Shown piece after piece: positions 63,701 to 64,000 of a stretch of 64,000 bases of DNA; position 1 is the first letter of the stretch; each line of letters opens with the position of its first letter. The position numbers and the translations under genes are program-made. Where the stretch lies: positions 1,614,501 through 1,678,500 of the forward strand of contig NZ_CP133548.1 in NCBI RefSeq assembly GCF_031198435.1. Direction: 5' to 3'. Below the pieces are notes generated by a model. The model was given only the letters and a program-made list of their open reading frames with translations, ran no database searches and was not told the DNA's origin. Origin of the DNA: Pleionea litopenaei (lineage in GTDB: Bacteria; Pseudomonadota; Gammaproteobacteria; Enterobacterales; Kangiellaceae).

Positions 63701-63973
63701 TTGTGCATAGGCTTCTCGACAAGGGCATAGTAAAATAAGGTTCATATCACGCTCAAAGGCGAAATCGACACGAAAAAAAGACCCCACGATAAGTTTAAGT
63801 GACTGTTCTTTAGCGGCAACATGAGCACGAACAGCGCCCGAAAAACTGCACTCATCAGCAATGGTTATAGCGCGATACCCCAACACCGCCGCCTCATTTA
63901 CCAACTCTTCTGGATGAGAAGCTCCGGTTAAAAAAGAAAAATTACTGCGGACAAAAAGCTCAGCGTAGTCCAA
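60737..63973 (-). CDS. dnaE2: Error-prone DNA polymerase DnaE2 (ImuC)
   Basis: The 1078-residue C-family polymerase works in SOS mutagenesis with ImuA and ImuB. In order it has an N-terminal PHP domain ([23 protein letters not shown]), palm with catalytic acids in [19 protein letters not shown], thumb and fingers ([49 protein letters not shown]), a helix-hairpin-helix region and a C-terminal OB fold ([36 protein letters not shown]). The start is TTG 63973 or lies beyond the window edge, since the frame stays open. imuA/imuB would be expected just outside. Confidence 0.95.
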   Translation of the reverse strand: [1078 protein letters not shown]

Positions 63974-64000
63974 AAAATCGGCAGTAAAGCGAGTATCATT

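Overview
The window is chromosomal DNA of a Gram-negative, aerobic gammaproteobacterium with moderate GC. It carries a cytochrome bc1 operon, an sspA-sspB pair, TamA/TamB, TonB parts, PspA/PspC, and the rpsF-rpsR-rplI-dnaB-alr and rnr-rlmB neighbourhoods. A marine lineage near Kangiella/Aliikangiella/Pleionea would fit, but that is inference and there is no rRNA here to test it. No tRNA or rRNA gene was recognised.

Layout. 1-5.6 kb: the end of diaA and a BON-domain lipoprotein (+) converge on sspB-sspA and petABC (-), followed by rplM-rpsI (-). 5.5-6.8 kb: a long non-coding stretch with short tandem repeats. 6.8-16.2 kb: an HU-family protein with a histone-H1-like lysine tail, a TonB-type protein, an HPt/degenerate HD-GYP protein, a K+-dependent-type membrane pyrophosphatase divergent from soluble pyrophosphatase, and a four-gene ECF sigma operon. 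16.3-31.9 kb: DUF2333, PCuAC, pspA-pspC with a sigma-54-like promoter, dusA, a receiver-only regulator, DUF3718, a frameshifted chemoreceptor, htpX, a TonB-dependent receptor, and the alr/dnaB and rpsF/rpsR/rplI clusters. 32.3-34.3 kb: a small orphan pilin cluster whose GspF-like gene is split at an A-AAA-AAG slippery heptamer. 34.4-53.4 kb: a 1417-residue envelope protein of unknown function, rlmB-rnr, DUF3015-DUF4105, an alpha/beta hydrolase, DUF2799, a patatin and tamA-tamB. 60-64 kb: a methyltransferase, a membrane protein and DnaE2.

The most notable element is a decayed chromosomal integron at about 54.1-59.3 kb. Nine small open reading frames, all on the minus strand and mostly of unknown function, are separated by palindromic attC-like sites with RYYYAAC/GTTRRRY-type ends. 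On the right, in the expected divergent orientation, is a remnant of a tyrosine recombinase that fits IntI and keeps only the region around the box I arginine. One attC is reduced to about 20 bp, one cassette gene carries an in-frame stop, and one cassette appears to hold two genes.

A second theme is intergenic tandem repetition. At least eight gene-free stretches are built from imperfect 13-19 bp tandem units, each locus with its own unit. The same pattern enters coding sequence in the tail of the 1417-residue protein. I know of no named element family that explains it.
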